From Peribolospora baueri (taxonomy: Eukaryota; Basidiomycota; Peribolosporomycetes; Peribolosporales; Peribolosporaceae): a stretch of DNA of 21,936 bases. The notes below the pieces were generated by a model. The model was not told the origin of the DNA. It saw nothing but the letters and a program-made list of their open reading frames with translations, and did no database searches. Positions 1 through 11,577 of this stretch are shown here, piece by piece; the stretch's first letter is position 1, and each line of letters starts with the position of its first letter. The position numbers and the translations under genes are program-made. The stretch spans positions 1 to 21,936 of the forward strand of contig JAMDHS010000154.1 in the NCBI GenBank assembly GCA_029717555.1, read 5' to 3'.

Positions 1-1
1 A

Positions 2-42
2 GTTACAAAATCTTTCTGTCACGTGACAGATCACATTCTACA
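2..42 (+). repeat. left arm of imperfect terminal inverted repeat
   Basis: Bases 2-42 match the reverse complement of 21936-21891 at 38 of 41 left-arm positions, with 3 mismatches and two gaps (1 and 4 nt in the right arm). The core, 16-29, is a perfect 14-bp palindrome, CTGTCACGTGACAG, which contains the E-box CACGTG. The arm is more AT-rich than nearby DNA. Whether it is the end of a mobile element cannot be decided here, because any target-site duplication would lie outside the window. Confidence 0.75.
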
Positions 43-292
43 AGGGCACTCCCTCCCTTACATCAATGGAGAGGAGACTTGCGTGCACATACACGACGGC
101 AGCTGCCAATATCCAATATGACACCATTAGGCGAATGGAATGGAACGAACGCCCCCTCGTGACGACGACCGGTCGACTGACTGCTGCGCTGTGGCCCGCC
201 GCCCTCCCACGTGGCCAGCCCAGCCCAGCGGGAGCTCGAGCGGTGTCGTCTTCTCGGCCACCTCGCTGGCACTCGTCGAGGGACAACGCGCT

Positions 293-365
293 GAAAGAGG
301 AAAGAGGAGAGAGGAGGGAGGAAGGAGGAAAGAGGAAAAAGAGAAAGAAAAAGGAAAAGGAAAGA
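293..365 (+). repeat. 73-nt polypurine tract
   Basis: Every base from 293 to 365 on the + strand is A or G, so the other strand is pure pyrimidine. Such tracts are common in basidiomycete promoters and leaders and can form triplex (H-DNA) structures. No function can be assigned from sequence alone. Confidence 0.8.
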
Positions 366-938
366 CGAAAGACGGAGGGCGGTGACACCAGTAGCTCCCG
401 ACCGACTGACTGGCTATGCGTCACTGAGGACGACGCCTTGCACCGCCCTGGCTGGCTCCAATCCATCTGCTATCTGTCCCCCGATTTCCTCCCAGGCCCC
501 CCGATGACTACAGTAGATAGCTAGCTCAAGGCGCCGTCGGTCGTCATCGCCGCCGTTCTCATCGTCATCGTTTCGCTCCCTTCCCTCGCCCGCTCCGTTC
601 TAATTGGGTCGGCGTCTTCGCGTCCGACAATAGCCTCGTTTCGCCTACGCGTAAGCCTCCGCCCAGGCCGTCGCCGGCATACCGCACTTATCCAAGAGGC
701 CCGGTCCGGTGCTTACGTAGGGCGTCGTAAGCAAGCAGGCCGAGGGCGAATGTATGCATGCACGCAGAGTGCGTATGTATGATGGTGGGTGTATGATGCG
801 TCGAGGGCTCTGCGGGCGTCGTCGGCCGCATTGGCGGGGACGGCGCAGCGAGACGACCCGCTCAGCCTGACCGACGCTCCGTCGCGAGGCAGCAGAGCAG
901 AGACACCCAGGAGACGACCGACCGCCCCACCTCGAGCC

Positions 939-946
939 TACAAATA
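939..946 (+). promoter_or_regulatory. TATA-like element of the CipC-like gene
   Basis: TACAAATA lies about 118 bp before the start codon at 1064. It is followed by a pyrimidine-rich stretch of the kind that often surrounds fungal transcription starts. Confidence 0.35.
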
Positions 947-1063
947 CCGCCCGCTCAGCGTCGGCCGTCTCTTTTCCCTCTTTCCTCCCTCTCACCATCC
1001 CACCACTTCCATCCTACGCTGCCCACCACACGCACACCTCTCTTCTTAACCAATACAAACAAC

Positions 1064-1786
1064 ATGGGTTTCTTCGTGAGTCCCTCCTCCTCCTCCCCTC
1101 CTTCTCCCTTCTTCCTCCACCTTCTCGTCCCCGTCGCATCACTAGGCTAACTCCACCCGCCCTCTCACGCCCCTTCGCAGAGCAAGGACAACCGCGACGA
1201 CGTTTACGACAGCACTGAGCACAAGTCGTCCTGGACCCACGAGGCGGTGAGTGGACGGTTTCGTAAAAGTCGCCGCCGACGGTTTGACGACGCCTTTCCG
1301 GTCCCCACCTCGGTCACTTACCGCCAGCCTTTCGCATTCCCCTCCCCGGCGTCGACGTCATGCAGATCGGTGGTGCCATCGGCTACGAGGCCTTCAAGAA
1401 GTGAGTATACCTCTCGCTCCCGTGTGTCCGTTCCACCATCCCTCCGTCGACACTGTCCCGCCGCCTCTGACCTCCCTTCCTTCGCCTTTGCAGGTACGAG
1501 GAGCACAAGGCCGCTAACGGCACGCCCGACTCGCACGCCAAGGCCAAGGAGATCCTCGTCGGTCTTGCCGCTGCTGAGGCTGACAAGCTCTTCGAGACCA
1601 AGGGCCTCGACTTCATCGACCGCGAGAAGGCCAAGCACGAGGCCAAGTGAGTGCTCTGTCCCGTCGATCGTCGTCCACCTAGCATTCCCCTCATGGCTCA
1701 CTCCCCCCTGCCTTTTCCCATCTCGATCACGTCTTGTCTCCGTCTACAGGAAGCACGCCGAGGAGCAGCTCGCCGGCGGCATCTAA
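1064..1786 (+). CDS. cipC: CipC-like small stress protein (DUF3759 family)
   Basis: Five exons, 1064-1075, 1181-1246, 1366-1400, 1494-1646 and 1750-1786, total 303 nt and encode 100 residues; all four introns start with GTGAGT and end in CAG. The protein has the family layout: a short acidic N-terminus, HKSSWTHEA, a glycine-rich IGGAIGYEAF segment, a KYEEH helix, then the conserved HAKAKEILVGLAAAEADKL block (residues about 54-72) and DREKAKHEAKKHAEEQ. CipC was named in Aspergillus as a concanamycin-induced protein; orthologues are small, cytosolic, abundant under stress, and of unknown biochemical role. No signal peptide or membrane segment is present. The length is usual for the family. The start was chosen because the AUG follows an A-rich leader and the four-residue first exon splices in frame. 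Four introns in 100 codons is dense. It converges on the leftward gene ending at 2440. Confidence 0.9.
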
Positions 1787-2439
1787 GCACCTCGCTCTCC
1801 CCGTCCAACCCCGCGAGGCCGTTCGCCTCGCCGGCCGTGTCAATCAAAGTTACCCGCGTGCACAAATGAATTGAAACAAATACCAAACGTGATCGTAACC
1901 TTACGCGTCCTTTCTACGTACCCTGTCACTTCTTCATCGGCTGGTCGTCGGTGGACGTCGACGTGTGAAAGTGGGGGAAAAGACGGTCGTGTGAGTTGGG
2001 CGGAGCGTGCTTAAATTAGAACCGCGATCTGGCCAGGCCGGTGGTTGTCACGTGATCTACAGCACCGCATTCGCATGCCTGGCAGTGGCCGCGCAGGCGA
2101 AATGACTCTCGCTCGTCGGACCGTGACGCGTGCGATCGAAGTGATCGAGTCTCTTTCGGCAGCGACGTACGTCGTGTCCGCATCAGGCAAGGCGCCACGC
2201 GGCGGGCGGGTGGAAGAGGAGGAGAGGAGTGCCTTCGCGGACGTCTAGGGCTCGGGTCCCGAGTGGGGCCATGCATATAAGACTTTTTTTTTTCAGGAAG
2301 AGGGCCAACAAGTTCGTTACGCAGGTCGGGGCGTGTCCAAATAGGTTCCCCGGACGTACGGCAGAGGATGGGAAGAAGAGAAAAAAGACGAGATGAGATT
2401 CCGAGCTTCCAACCGTCGGCATCCACCCGCCACGCTTCA
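1787..2439. other. convergent intergenic region, no gene seen
   Basis: This is the space between the stop of the CipC-like gene and the stop of the leftward unidentified gene, so it should hold both 3' untranslated regions. It contains an E-box CACGTG at 2050-2055 within TGTCACGTGATC, reminiscent of the window-end repeat core, and a run of ten T at 2284-2293. The open frames here look like shadows, and no RNA gene was recognised. Confidence 0.5.
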
Positions 2440-5400
2440 TCAGAATACGGCGCTGGCGCCCGTGACCGTTATACCCATCGCGGGCAAGTGCCCGGCCATC
2501 ATCCGCGGCGCGAGCCAGCTGACGAAACCGCCGCCGCTGCCGCTGCCGTCGTCGTTGTCGTCGTGGTGGTCGGGGCGTGCTCCGGCGCCAAAGAACGCTC
2601 TACGCCCGATGCCGTTGGCGTCAAAGTAGATCACGCTCGTGCGAGAGTCGGCCGCCGCGACCACCGCCGCCGCTTCGTCGTCGTCGTAGCGCCGAACGCC
2701 GGGTGTTTGGAAGCCAGTGTGTAAAGAAGGACGGGGTCGCTTGCGACGGTAGATTGGACGAGGCGTCGAGTCGAGCGACGTGGGATCGAACTCGGGGATC
2801 GCATACTCCCATTCCGAGTCCGTGTCCCCTTCCGCCTCCGCGTCGGTGTCGTCGGCCTCGTGGGCGTCGTCCTTTCTCGCTCCGGAGTCGGACGGCGACG
2901 AGAGGGAGGAAGGAAGGGTCCAAGAACTGTGGGGGGGACAAAGAGACAGAGAGACAACACGGAAAAGGGGGCCTACGAGTCAAGAGTCTCGAAATGCTAG
3001 GGTCCGTCAACAGAGCGCGACACACTCGAAGCGACGCCCACGCACCTTCCCAGATCAAAGAACCAGGTCGCCAAGCCACCCCAAGCCTTACCAGCCGCCC
3101 CACCGACCCAAGCCGTGCTCGCCAGCAAACGCTCTGCCACCGCTACCTGGGGCGTCAAGAAGGAGAGGCCGAGCAGGGAGAAGTGGGAGGGTAGGGCGGG
3201 TACGGCGGTCGGTGGCAGAGATCGGATGGTGGACTGGACGTGTGAAAGAGAATGAGAGACGTGGCGACTGTCAGCGTCGCCTTCCATGCGAGCGGAGCCG
3301 CCCACCCACGAGGACAATGACGGAGAGAGAAGGCAAAATGTTTGCAAGAACGTGCCCCGTCCCGTGTCAAGCAACTCACAGCCATGAGTCCCCCACCCGC
3401 CAAAAACTCGAGCAGGACGCTCCCACCCTGCATCCTCTTCTGCCCTTCCGCGACCGGTGACGCAGAGGCCAAAGGGGAACCCACGACGTCTTTCGCGGAT
3501 CTCTTCCTCGCTCCGTCCTCGTTGCCTCTCCCCGCGACACGCACGACGGTGCCAGCCCTACTGCTCGGACCCGGGCTCCGATCGCCCATCTCCAATCCGT
3601 TGATTAAGCTGCGCGTCACCACCAGACTACTTGCATCGCTCTCCCCGTCCTCCTTCACATCCCAGTCCGCTACAGCCACGGAGGTGGAGTCGACGACGAG
3701 GAGGGCGTCGTCGGAAGCGTGAAGACTGGCATAGTGTTCGGCCCAGACGCGGTCTTCGAGAGAGGGATCGAAATCATGAATCCGTCCCACGTCAGACCGG
3801 ACATTGTTGTTCGCCTCCCCCTCGGCGCCCGTCCGTCCGTCTTTCCCGACCGTCCTCGAGCTGCCACCGCTCGTCCCGCTAGCCTGTTGCACGTGTGTCC
3901 GGGAGCCGAAGAGGAAGAAATCGCTACCTTGCCCTTCATGAACCTCGAGCCGGCTCAAGTTCTCCGGCGTAAGCTGTTGGCTCGTCCCGCCGCCGTCAGT
4001 GGCGAGAGTGCCCACGCTGGGCACCCTCCCAGAGCGCGAGTACGGAGAGAAAGACCGGCCAATGCCGTCCGTCGCGACGCCCTCTGCCCCTCGCACCGTG
4101 TCGACGGAGGCAGCATCGTCGTCGTCATCGTAGTCGCCTGCTCGCGCCGAGGAAAAGAGACTGGCGACGTCGACGCTTTTTCTCGCATCGAGGAAAGCGC
4201 GCAGTTTCCTCTCCTCGTCTTCATCTTCCTCCGTGTCTTCGGCCGCGGAGAAATAGAGCCCTGTATCGATCGAGGAGCGTCTGTCCGACTCGGCCGTGGC
4301 GTACTCGGTCCCAGGACCGGAAAAGGCGTCGAGATAATCGGAGACCGAACCGTCCGATATCGTCGAGGCGGTCTTCACGTGCCCGTTCTCCCGGGAACCG
4401 TCGTCATCTTCACCTCGGCTTTTTTGCCCTGCTCCACCCACGCCATCACCGTCAAACAGCACAGATTCTGCCAAAACGCCCACGATCGACCCGCTCTCGT
4501 TATCGACTAGTACGACCGAGTTGCGGTAGGATGATGTGTGACTCGCACGGGAGGCCGAGCGTCGTACAGGACGAGGTTGAGCCGTCAAGAGCTCTTCCTC
4601 GGTCCTCTCCGGCTGAGTCGCTTCCTCACTTGATGGATCCCCGATATCGGTGACGAGGGCATGGTCGTCCGACGTTTCTTGATCTTCTGGCTTTGCGGCC
4701 CCTCGGCCGGGAACCCATCGACCAGATTTGAGCATGCTAGGCTTGTTTGGCACGGGCGGTGGCAGCCTGTCGACCTTGGCGTCCGCCTCGATACCCCCGC
4801 CGTTTCGGATGGTAGCCGTTGATTGCACGTCTACATGGAGGGACAGATACGGGCCGTCCTGGTTGGGGCAAGGGTCGCCCTGGGCCGTCTGTGAGAGAGG
4901 TTGGAACCGAGAATCAGGACAGACGCCGTGAGGTATGGATTGAGAGATGAAGGGGGGAAGGTGAGGAACAGGAAGGGGATGGTAGGCCGGATACATGTAT
5001 AAGAGTCGCCGGAGATGAATTGCAACAGGCGCTTGGGCACTGTGAAGGATAGGCCGCAACCAACGTGGTCAGGACTCGCCTCGAACCGGCTCATAACGAA
5101 TTTATTTTTTTTGAGTTTCAGCGTCATTCGATCCTATATCTCACCCGCTCAACCAAAGCGTCCAAATGGCCTTTCTGCCTCCACTTTGAGCAGCCTCACC
5201 GCTGTCATCGTCGGTCCACCAAAGGCTCGCGCCCTGTCTACCCTTCTGTCCCATCCCCAGACCTTCGTAAATGGCTATCTTCTTGTCCAACACAGGGGAG
5301 CCGGTGAGCACCTTGAGAGGCAGGACCATGCCACCGACGTTGAGCACCAGCGCTTGCTCCATCGCCGAGGGATTGTGTCGCAAGGCCGGGTGCGTGGACT

Positions 5401-5758
5401 GCGTGTGGAGGAGGTAGAGCAGGAGCGGACCGAGGGTATCGTGAAGTACTTGATCACCTCGCACATGCTCCTTCGACCCCATCCCCTGCGGGTCGTGTTT
5501 GCCACCATTGTCCTTGCTCTCCTCCGACACAATCTCCACCTGTCCTCGAGCGCCCAAACGGATCGGTCCGTCGCCCAGGTCGTCCGGCTCGACGCGACCG
5601 TTGAGTCGCGGTGGGGGGTGGAGGGCAGGGAGATGCTTGGTGAGACGAGCGGAGGGGAAGGTAAAAAGCGTCTGCATGTGTGGTGCGGCCGCGGAGGGTC
5701 CGGCGGGGGTCGGAGCGGCTTGAAGCGCGAGCTCGCCATGCTGGTACGGGTTAAGCAT
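2440..5758 (-). CDS. large, mostly disordered protein of unknown function
   Basis: I do not recognise this gene. Four exons on the minus strand, 5758-5145, 5039-3380, 3146-3046 and 2926-2440, total 2862 nt and give 953 residues. The introns are 105, 233 and 119 nt with GTGAGA, GTGAGT and GTGCGT donors. Residues 1-205 are moderately hydrophobic with short ordered blocks such as LVLNVGGMVLPLKVL. Residues about 300-740 are acidic, serine-rich and low-complexity, with one ordered strand-like block, SVVLVDNESGSIVGVLAESV, at 379-398. Residues about 746-791 form a Gly/Ala-rich hydrophobic stretch containing WVGGAAGKAWGGLATWFF, which may insert in or lie on a membrane. The C-terminus is acidic, then ends near FVSWLAPRMM. 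The start at 5758 is conservative: the frame stays open and protein-like upstream to about 5945 (WDARTSEDRRADFERAELL), so a further 5' exon may exist. The protein runs codirectionally with the EAF-like gene. That a single protein is encoded is likely; its role is unknown. Confidence 0.7.
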
Positions 5759-6538
5759 CGTGTGGAGGGGGGTATCGAAGGGGTATCGGCGGTAACCAAA
5801 GCGGCCCAGTCGTGAAGAGGTCGTGAGCGTCGTAGCAAGTCGTTGTCGTTGTCGTCGCCAGCGGGCAGAAGGAGATGTGCTCTCGATGAGGAGCTCTGCC
5901 CGCTCGAAGTCCGCCCGCCGATCCTCGCTCGTCCGCGCATCCCACTCTTATACCTCCTCCCCCGCTCGAAGCTCAGGGGCTCCCATAGCTGCGGCGCACG
6001 TCCCCACGTGGGCAGACGGACGGACGGATAAATTGTAGATAGATAAAATGAATTTCATGTCCACCTGGCCATCCTCCGTCGTCACCTTGTACGGAGTGGT
6101 CTTCGGACGCCTTCATGCGAGCTCCTCGGTGTGACAAGCAGGAATGGCGCGACGGTTGCAAGCAACATGATGTCAGCGAGCCACGCACTGCAATGGCGGG
6201 TGGATCAGTCCATCCGGGATACAAGCAAACGGAGGCTTCCGCAAAATCGCTTCCGCCCATGCCGGGACAGACATCGACGAGAGGCAAGAAAACAAAGAGC
6301 AATAAACAGGACTTCTAACAAAGCCGGGCCCGTTCACTCAGCAAAGCAAAGCGAAACGACCAGAACTGAGAAAAGGAGACAGAGAGAGGGAGAGAGGGAG
6401 AAAGGAAGAGAGGCAACGAGGTCGATCGAGGTCTAGTCTGACGGACAGCAGTCCTCCGGCGTCCGCTACCATTAGTACCTAATGTCCATGAAACCGCCCT
6501 CACCGCTTGTCCACCTTCCCTCCAACGTCGACCGTAGC
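5759..6538 (-). promoter_or_regulatory. spacer between the EAF-like gene and the unidentified gene
   Basis: Both flanking genes read leftward, so this holds the EAF-like 3' end and the promoter or 5' exons of the gene at 2440-5758. Visible items are an E-box in CCCACGTGGG at 6004-6013, a short (GGAC)n run near 6016-6028, and a 33-nt purine run at 6381-6413. On the minus strand a short open stretch around 6050-6115 (KTTPYKVTTEDGQVDMKF) looks protein-like and could be part of an unplaced 5' exon. No RNA gene was recognised. Confidence 0.4.
5945..5952 (-). promoter_or_regulatory. TATA box candidate for the unidentified gene
   Basis: On the minus strand this reads TATAAGAG, about 190 bp before the start codon at 5758. 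The spacing resembles that of the TATA candidate of the PEP4-like gene. If the protein really extends upstream of 5758, this motif would instead lie at an intron end and the TATA call would be wrong. Confidence 0.4.
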
Positions 6539-8698
6539 CTACCGCCGTCCGCCTCCGCCCTTCTCCCCTTTCACCGTTCCCCGTCGCCGGCGGGGCTGCG
6601 CCTCCTTCGCCTCATCCGTCGGACTGAGATCGCGTTCCAAGTCCGCAGCGAAATCATCTAAGTCATCCTCGCTTCCTCCATCCTCCCCGCTCTCGCTCTC
6701 CTCGCTCTCGCCCTCTTCGTCGTCGCTATCGTCGCTCGAGCTCGAACTCGAGCGGTCCGACGCCGGTCGACTGACACGCGGTTTGGGACGAGTAATGGGA
6801 GGAAAGTGGGCGGCGGGTGGGGGGAGGGGCGAAAAGGATGGGACCGGTGGAGTTGTTGCGCTCGGGTTAGGACTTGACGTGGGCGTATGAACAGAGCCAA
6901 TGCCGGCGGGAGAGGCAGAAGCTGGCACAGCCGCCGGTCCACCAGTCGGCCTCGGCGATCCAGTGCGCGGCCTTGCGCGTGCCTCGGCTGCTAGGGCCGA
7001 CAAGGGTTTGATCGCGCTCGATCCTCCGGAGCCCCCGCCGCCGTTGTTGCCCTTGTCTGTGCGCGGCGACGAGTCGGTCGAGCAGGGACGAGAGCCGCCT
7101 CCGCCAGACAGCGCCGCCGGCGTCGAAACTCGGGCTCGGCGGACCTGGTCGGCGTTGAGAGTCGGGCTGGTCACCGTCTCAGATCGACGTAGCCCGTCGT
7201 GACTGGCTTTGGACGCTGGGTTCGTCTTGCCTTCGTCAGGTCTGACTTTGGTCTCTGCTGTGGTCTGAGCTGGAGTAGGCTCCACCGGCTCGACGGAACG
7301 AACGCTCGTCCCTACCTTCTTGGTGCCACCGTCCGCATGATCGGGTTTGACCAGATCGGAGCGAGCTTGAGACGAACTAGGAGAGGAGGAGGCTCTCGCC
7401 TTCGAGAGCTGCACGTCGGAGAGAGAAGAGGATGAAGAAGGACTCATTGAGGCACTCTTCCCTGCCGCGGAGGAGACCTTGGCACCCAGCGATGTGGGGC
7501 GGGAGTCGAAAAATTTTGAGGCTAACGAAGGCGAGGAAGAAGAAGAGGAGGAGGCCCGGGGTAACGCCAATCTTCCGCCCTCTCCCTCCCTTCTTCCACT
7601 CTTGCTATGTCCCTCAGCGACAGGTGGCGACGAGCGGCCCTTCTTTCCACTCGTCCCGCGACGTCCTTCATCCGCCTTTCCTCTCTTCCGCTTGGCGCTC
7701 GCGCTCGCCTGCAGATTGGCTCGTTGCTGCGCTTGGATCTGCTCGCGCGGTGAGGCCGTGTGTAACGCTTCCGCGCGCGGCTTGCTCGGGCTCGTCGAGC
7801 TGCCCCTCGATGGCGGCGAATCGGCCGCACCGGTCATGTCTCTCTCCAGGCTGGCGTCGGCAGCGTCCGCTTCGAGCTCGGAGAAGCCCTCGTCAAGCTC
7901 TCGGTCAAACGCCTCGTCCATAGTCACGTCTTCGTCCGCCGTCGGCCGTTGCAGTTGCCCTTGTCCCTTTTGAGAAGTCTGGTGTCCAGAGCCGAGTGGT
8001 GATTGGCGCTGGCCACTGGTGGCCAGCGACGTAGAACTGCCGCGACCAGGCGATGACGGGAGTTGCGTTTGAACGCGTGCACCAGCGTTGTGATCGTTCG
8101 AGGACTTGGAAACGGTAGGATCGAAGGAGGCGGTAGCAGACAGACACTCAAGCGTGAACCTCTGCGACAATGCAGGCAAACGACGGCCATGGTCAGGTTA
8201 GTCGGACAGTCTTCCAGAGGCCACTAAGGGATGTTCGGTCCACTGTACGTCCAAAGCACTCACCTGGGTCTCCTCATCCCAGAGGAGGATACACTCTGTC
8301 TCTGTGGCACACCCGTCCCCGCCCATGAAGGACGTAGTCTCGCCCGACACCCCTCCACTTCCCTGCCCCTTTGACGATCCACGCCAGCTCGCATTCCCGT
8401 TACTCTCACTCTTGCCCGTCCGCATCTCCTCCTTCTGCCTCTCATCCTTCCCCCCCCGACCTCCCCTCTCTTTCCCCTTCTCCCCCCCGCACCGCTCCGC
8501 ACCCCCTTTAAGGTCCCCCGCTTCCCGCCTCCTCTCGCCCCGGAGCAGCAGAGCCTGTAGAAAGCCCTCGCCAAGCTCCACCTCAAATGTGCCGTACATC
8601 TTCCGCGACGAATACGACGCCGTCTCCCTCCGTCGCATCCTCGTCGGATCCGGCAATAGGTCCGTCGCACGGGTTGGGAGTCGGCGAACGGAGCCCAT
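6539..8698 (-). CDS. EAF-like RNA polymerase II elongation cofactor
   Basis: Two exons, 8698-8264 and 8161-6539, are joined across a 102-nt intron (GTGAGT...CAG) in phase 0, giving 685 residues from the AUG used here. The junction creates ECILLWDEETQ-RFTLECLSA (about 135-154), the hallmark C-terminal strand pair of the ELL-associated factor N-terminal domain, in which a Cys-Val/Ile-Leu-Ile block is followed by FTLERL. A preceding GTFEVELGEGF segment fits an earlier strand. Between them is a Lys/Glu/Gly-rich insertion of about 70 residues. Residues from about 160 are serine/proline-rich and disordered, with a basic KRKRGK nuclear-type signal, an acidic tail (SDDSDDEEGESEESESGEDG, about 620-645) and a basic end (RRRRGTVKG). 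In other fungi and animals EAF partners ELL to promote elongation, and the acidic tail is typical of its activation region. The N-terminus is uncertain: the first strands of the domain are not clear and an upstream exon, perhaps within 8827-9078, may be missing. Confidence 0.65.
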
Positions 8699-9513
8699 AA
8701 GTCGGCAAGGGGGCCCGAGAAGATCAAGAGCGAGGGGCTGTCGCAGAGTGGAGGACCCGGGCGCCCGTTATCAGAACTCTATGCGCAAGAAAGAAAGGAT
8801 CTGCTTAGATAGGGCCGGTGGTGCCGCTAGGGAGATTGCAGGAGAACTGCGTAGGCAGCCTCCTCGTGCGACACGCCCCGTCCGTCCGCCCGTCCTTCCT
8901 CCAATTCTTCCAAAGTCCTCTTAAGAGGTAGATTCAGCAGGTTGAAATGTACCTCTTCATTCGCCTCTAATTGGCTCCAAGGTGTTGGAGACGTGATGTC
9001 GGTGGGTATGGCTTGGAATGGCGAGTGGTAGGAGATGCGTGTGGCACGGTCGTCCTCGGATAGGAAGAGATGCGTCAAGCACAGAAGGTATAGGCAAGTT
9101 GAGAGCCGTATGAGGGCCCCTTGTCGCTATCGTCGTCCTCGTCGTGTCGTTCGTCCTCGTCCTGATTGCTCTTGGCCTGTCGTCATCCGTGTCTCTCCTT
9201 GGTACCCACCTTCACCGTAACAATGCCGACATCCATCGTTCGAATTCGAATTACCGGCCGCAGCCACAAGCCGATCACGTCAATCATTTAAACTTAGTTT
9301 CCTCTTTCGCACGACAAAGACGATAAGCACAGGAATAGCGAGCGACATAGGAAGGAACGAAGACACTAATGAGACAACAAAGGAGAGTCGAGTCGGTCAG
9401 GCTGGATGAGAACGATGAATTTACATGGGGCTCCTGATTCATCGAGACGGGCAACCGGCAGAAATCCGTAGACACGGTTTGAGCGTCGTCACCGCCGCGG
9501 TGCTTCACATTGT
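8699..9513 (-). other. spacer between PEP4-like 3' end and EAF-like 5' end
   Basis: This should hold the PEP4-like 3' untranslated region and the EAF-like promoter. A leftward open stretch at 9078-8827 (83 codons, containing NLPLKRTLEELEEG) is protein-like and could belong to an upstream EAF exon, but I found no clean splice joining it in frame. A 12-bp perfect palindrome, TTCGAATTCGAA, lies at 9239-9250. No RNA gene was recognised. Confidence 0.35.
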
Positions 9514-11362
<1,849 letters not shown>

Positions 11363-11479
11363 AATGGCAAGCACAAGGGAGACCAGATAAAGGGAAGTGT
11401 GTTCGAGTTAAAGAAGGGAAAAGAATGGATGGACCAGCGATAAGGGAGGAGGTGGAGTTGGTCTTGGAGGGGAGGACCG

Positions 11480-11514
11480 CTGACGACACCCCGAAAGGGG
11501 CGACCCGGCTCAGC
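11480..11514. other. nested hairpin upstream of PEP4
   Basis: CCCC-GAAA-GGGG at 11489-11500 is a perfect hairpin with a GNRA-type tetraloop if read as + strand RNA. It is enclosed by GCTGA (11480-11484) and TCAGC (11510-11514). If PEP4 starts near its TATA candidate, the complementary form of this hairpin would be in the PEP4 5' leader. Function unknown. Confidence 0.45.
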
Positions 11515-11553
11515 CGATCGGACGCTCATTCCCCGCTGGGATTCACACGAGGG

Positions 11554-11577
11554 CACGTGGTAGCATGTGACTTATAT
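11554..11577 (-). promoter_or_regulatory. E-box and TATA candidate of the PEP4-like gene
   Basis: CACGTG lies at 11554-11559 and the minus strand reads TATAAG at about 11571-11577, roughly 210 bp before the start codon at 11362. The leader downstream is pyrimidine-rich on the minus strand, as expected for a fungal promoter. Confidence 0.4.

Larger units (their letters stand above)
43..1063 (+). promoter_or_regulatory. upstream region of the CipC-like gene, no gene seen
   Basis: No convincing coding exon was found in this kilobase; the open frames overlap on both strands and have low-complexity translations. It holds an E-box CACGTG at 208-213, a 73-nt uninterrupted purine run at 293-365, an inverted CCAAT box (ATTGG) at 603-607, and a pyrimidine-rich stretch just before the start codon at 1064. 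A promoter and 5' leader for the CipC-like gene is the simplest reading. The purine run could equally be the pyrimidine-rich leader of a leftward transcript that starts outside what I can recognise. Confidence 0.45.

Noticed and set aside
66-524. Open frame on the + strand (and an opposing frame on the - strand) before the CipC-like gene
   Set aside because: The translations are dominated by the purine/pyrimidine tract, open frames overlap on both strands, and no family motif or splice logic was seen. A promoter and leader is simpler.
6016-6028. Tetranucleotide GGAC run as a microsatellite of interest
   Set aside because: Only about three copies; too short to mean anything.
7479-7973. 164-codon + strand frame inside the EAF-like gene
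   Set aside because: It is the antisense shadow of the long serine-rich exon on the minus strand, whose frame is open for 541 codons and joins in phase to the EAF domain.
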